Assembly: GCF_964355755.1 (NCBI RefSeq)
Contig: NC_092677.1
Coordinates: 6,143,001 to 6,207,000, forward strand
Length of the DNA: 64,000 nucleotides
Direction: 5' to 3'
Source: Antedon mediterranea
Taxonomy: Eukaryota > Echinodermata > Crinoidea > Comatulida > Antedonidae
Part shown: positions 63,326 through 64,000 of the stretch, in pieces
Numbering within the stretch: the stretch's first letter is position 1
How the letters are laid out: the number at the start of each line of letters is the position of its first letter
Made by a program: the position numbers and the translations under genes
The notes under the pieces: model-generated
What the model was told of the DNA's origin: nothing
Database searches by the model: none
Seen by the model: only the letters and a program-made list of their open reading frames with translations

Positions 63326-64000
63326 ATGAAAAAAGTTTTTGGAGGGGTTTTTAAATCTCACGAGCAGGAGATAAACAACGAAATATACGGTAAGACTATA
63401 GGTGTTTATAAACATTATTTATGTTGTTTAAAAATGTTAAATTAGGTATTAATTTTTTTCTGTAAAAATGATTATTAACACCAGAGTACAACACTACAAG
63501 AATTAATTGGAAAAAAAAAAAGATTTCTTTGGGATAATTATCAAATATTAGCCTACATATAATAGGCCTACAGCAGTAGCCTAGTAGGCCTATTCATTTA
63601 GCCAGCCCAGCATATTTATTATTAATTATTTTATTAGGCCCCTATTATAGGCCTAGGCTAATTATTAATAAATACTAGGCCAAGGCCCTAGCCTATAGGT
63701 GTAGTAGTATAGTAGGCCTAGAGGTTAGGTTCAATAAGGCATTCATTCATTCTTAAGTGTATGCCTATAATTATTAGGCTATGTCACATAATGTTAATAA
63801 TTTTAAATCAGGGTAAATTAAAGAGCAATATACGATATAAATAAATGAGAAAGCTCGTCAATTAGGTTTTTTTTTTTTCAGTTATGGCAACAAAATCAAC
63901 AGCCTGTAGGCCTAGTCCTTTACCACTTACCACTGCCAAGGAAATTAATGAAGATTTGCCACACATGGTGACAGATGCACTGAACATATTAGTAACCGAT
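63326..64000 (+). CDS. N-terminus of an unrecognised protein (partial)
   Basis: Two exons, 63326-63389 and 63882 onward to the window end, give 61 codons in one frame: a start MKKVFGGVFKSHEQEINNEI, then MATKSTACRP and EINEDLPHMVTDALNILVTD. The first intron has GTAAGA and a strong pyrimidine-rich acceptor. The ATG at 63884 could also be the true start, with the first exon as 5' UTR. I do not recognise the family. The last visible part looks like an amphipathic helix. Confidence 0.5.
63540..63730. repeat. TAGGCCTA-rich tract in intron 1 of the right-edge gene
   Basis: Dense overlapping TAGGCCTA, AGGCCTAGGC and TAGCCTA words occur on both strands, as in the MED10 intron 1 tract. Confidence 0.65.

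Overview
The window looks like nuclear DNA of an invertebrate deuterostome, most likely an echinoderm. It is AT-rich and intron-rich, splice sites are GT-AG (one GC-AG), and it is crowded with short inverted-repeat transposons and tracts of the motif TAGGCCTA. The species is inferred from style and gene content, not identified. No bacterial-type operon, CRISPR array or viral gene was recognised.

I rebuilt nine protein-coding genes exon by exon; in every model the splice phases close. Left to right: the last two exons of a leucine-rich-repeat protein (+, 433-1350); an immunoglobulin-superfamily membrane receptor with a duplicated Ig exon (-, 3217-6653); flap endonuclease FEN1 (-, 7378-11631); the DEAD-box helicase DDX27 (+, 11996-23339); an aquaporin with an unusual pore (+, 24525-26476); the eIF2alpha kinase HRI/EIF2AK1 (-, 29191-37679); Mediator subunit MED10 (+, 38722-40338); an SLC43-family transporter (-, 47855-55947); the metallophosphoesterase TMPPE (-, 59711-62526); and the first two exons of an unrecognised gene (+, 63326 to the window end). 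That is nine named genes plus one unrecognised gene.

Three pairs are head to head: FEN1/DDX27 (364 bp between start codons), EIF2AK1/MED10 (about 1 kb) and TMPPE/unknown (about 0.8 kb). This suggests shared promoters for replication, ribosome-biogenesis, stress-translation and transcription housekeeping genes. The genes do not form one pathway.

The rest is dominated by mobile DNA. There are two copies of a 1-kb inverted-repeat element, foldback-like elements in DDX27 intron 1 and EIF2AK1 intron 1, and large elements with TAA, TA or TTAA target-site repeats between 41 and 57 kb. Several MITE families, 5S-rRNA- and tRNA-derived retroposon pieces and minisatellites are also present. The most striking structure is in DDX27 at 19287-21958: an exon end plus its 5' splice site is amplified into 27 in-frame 99-bp copies.
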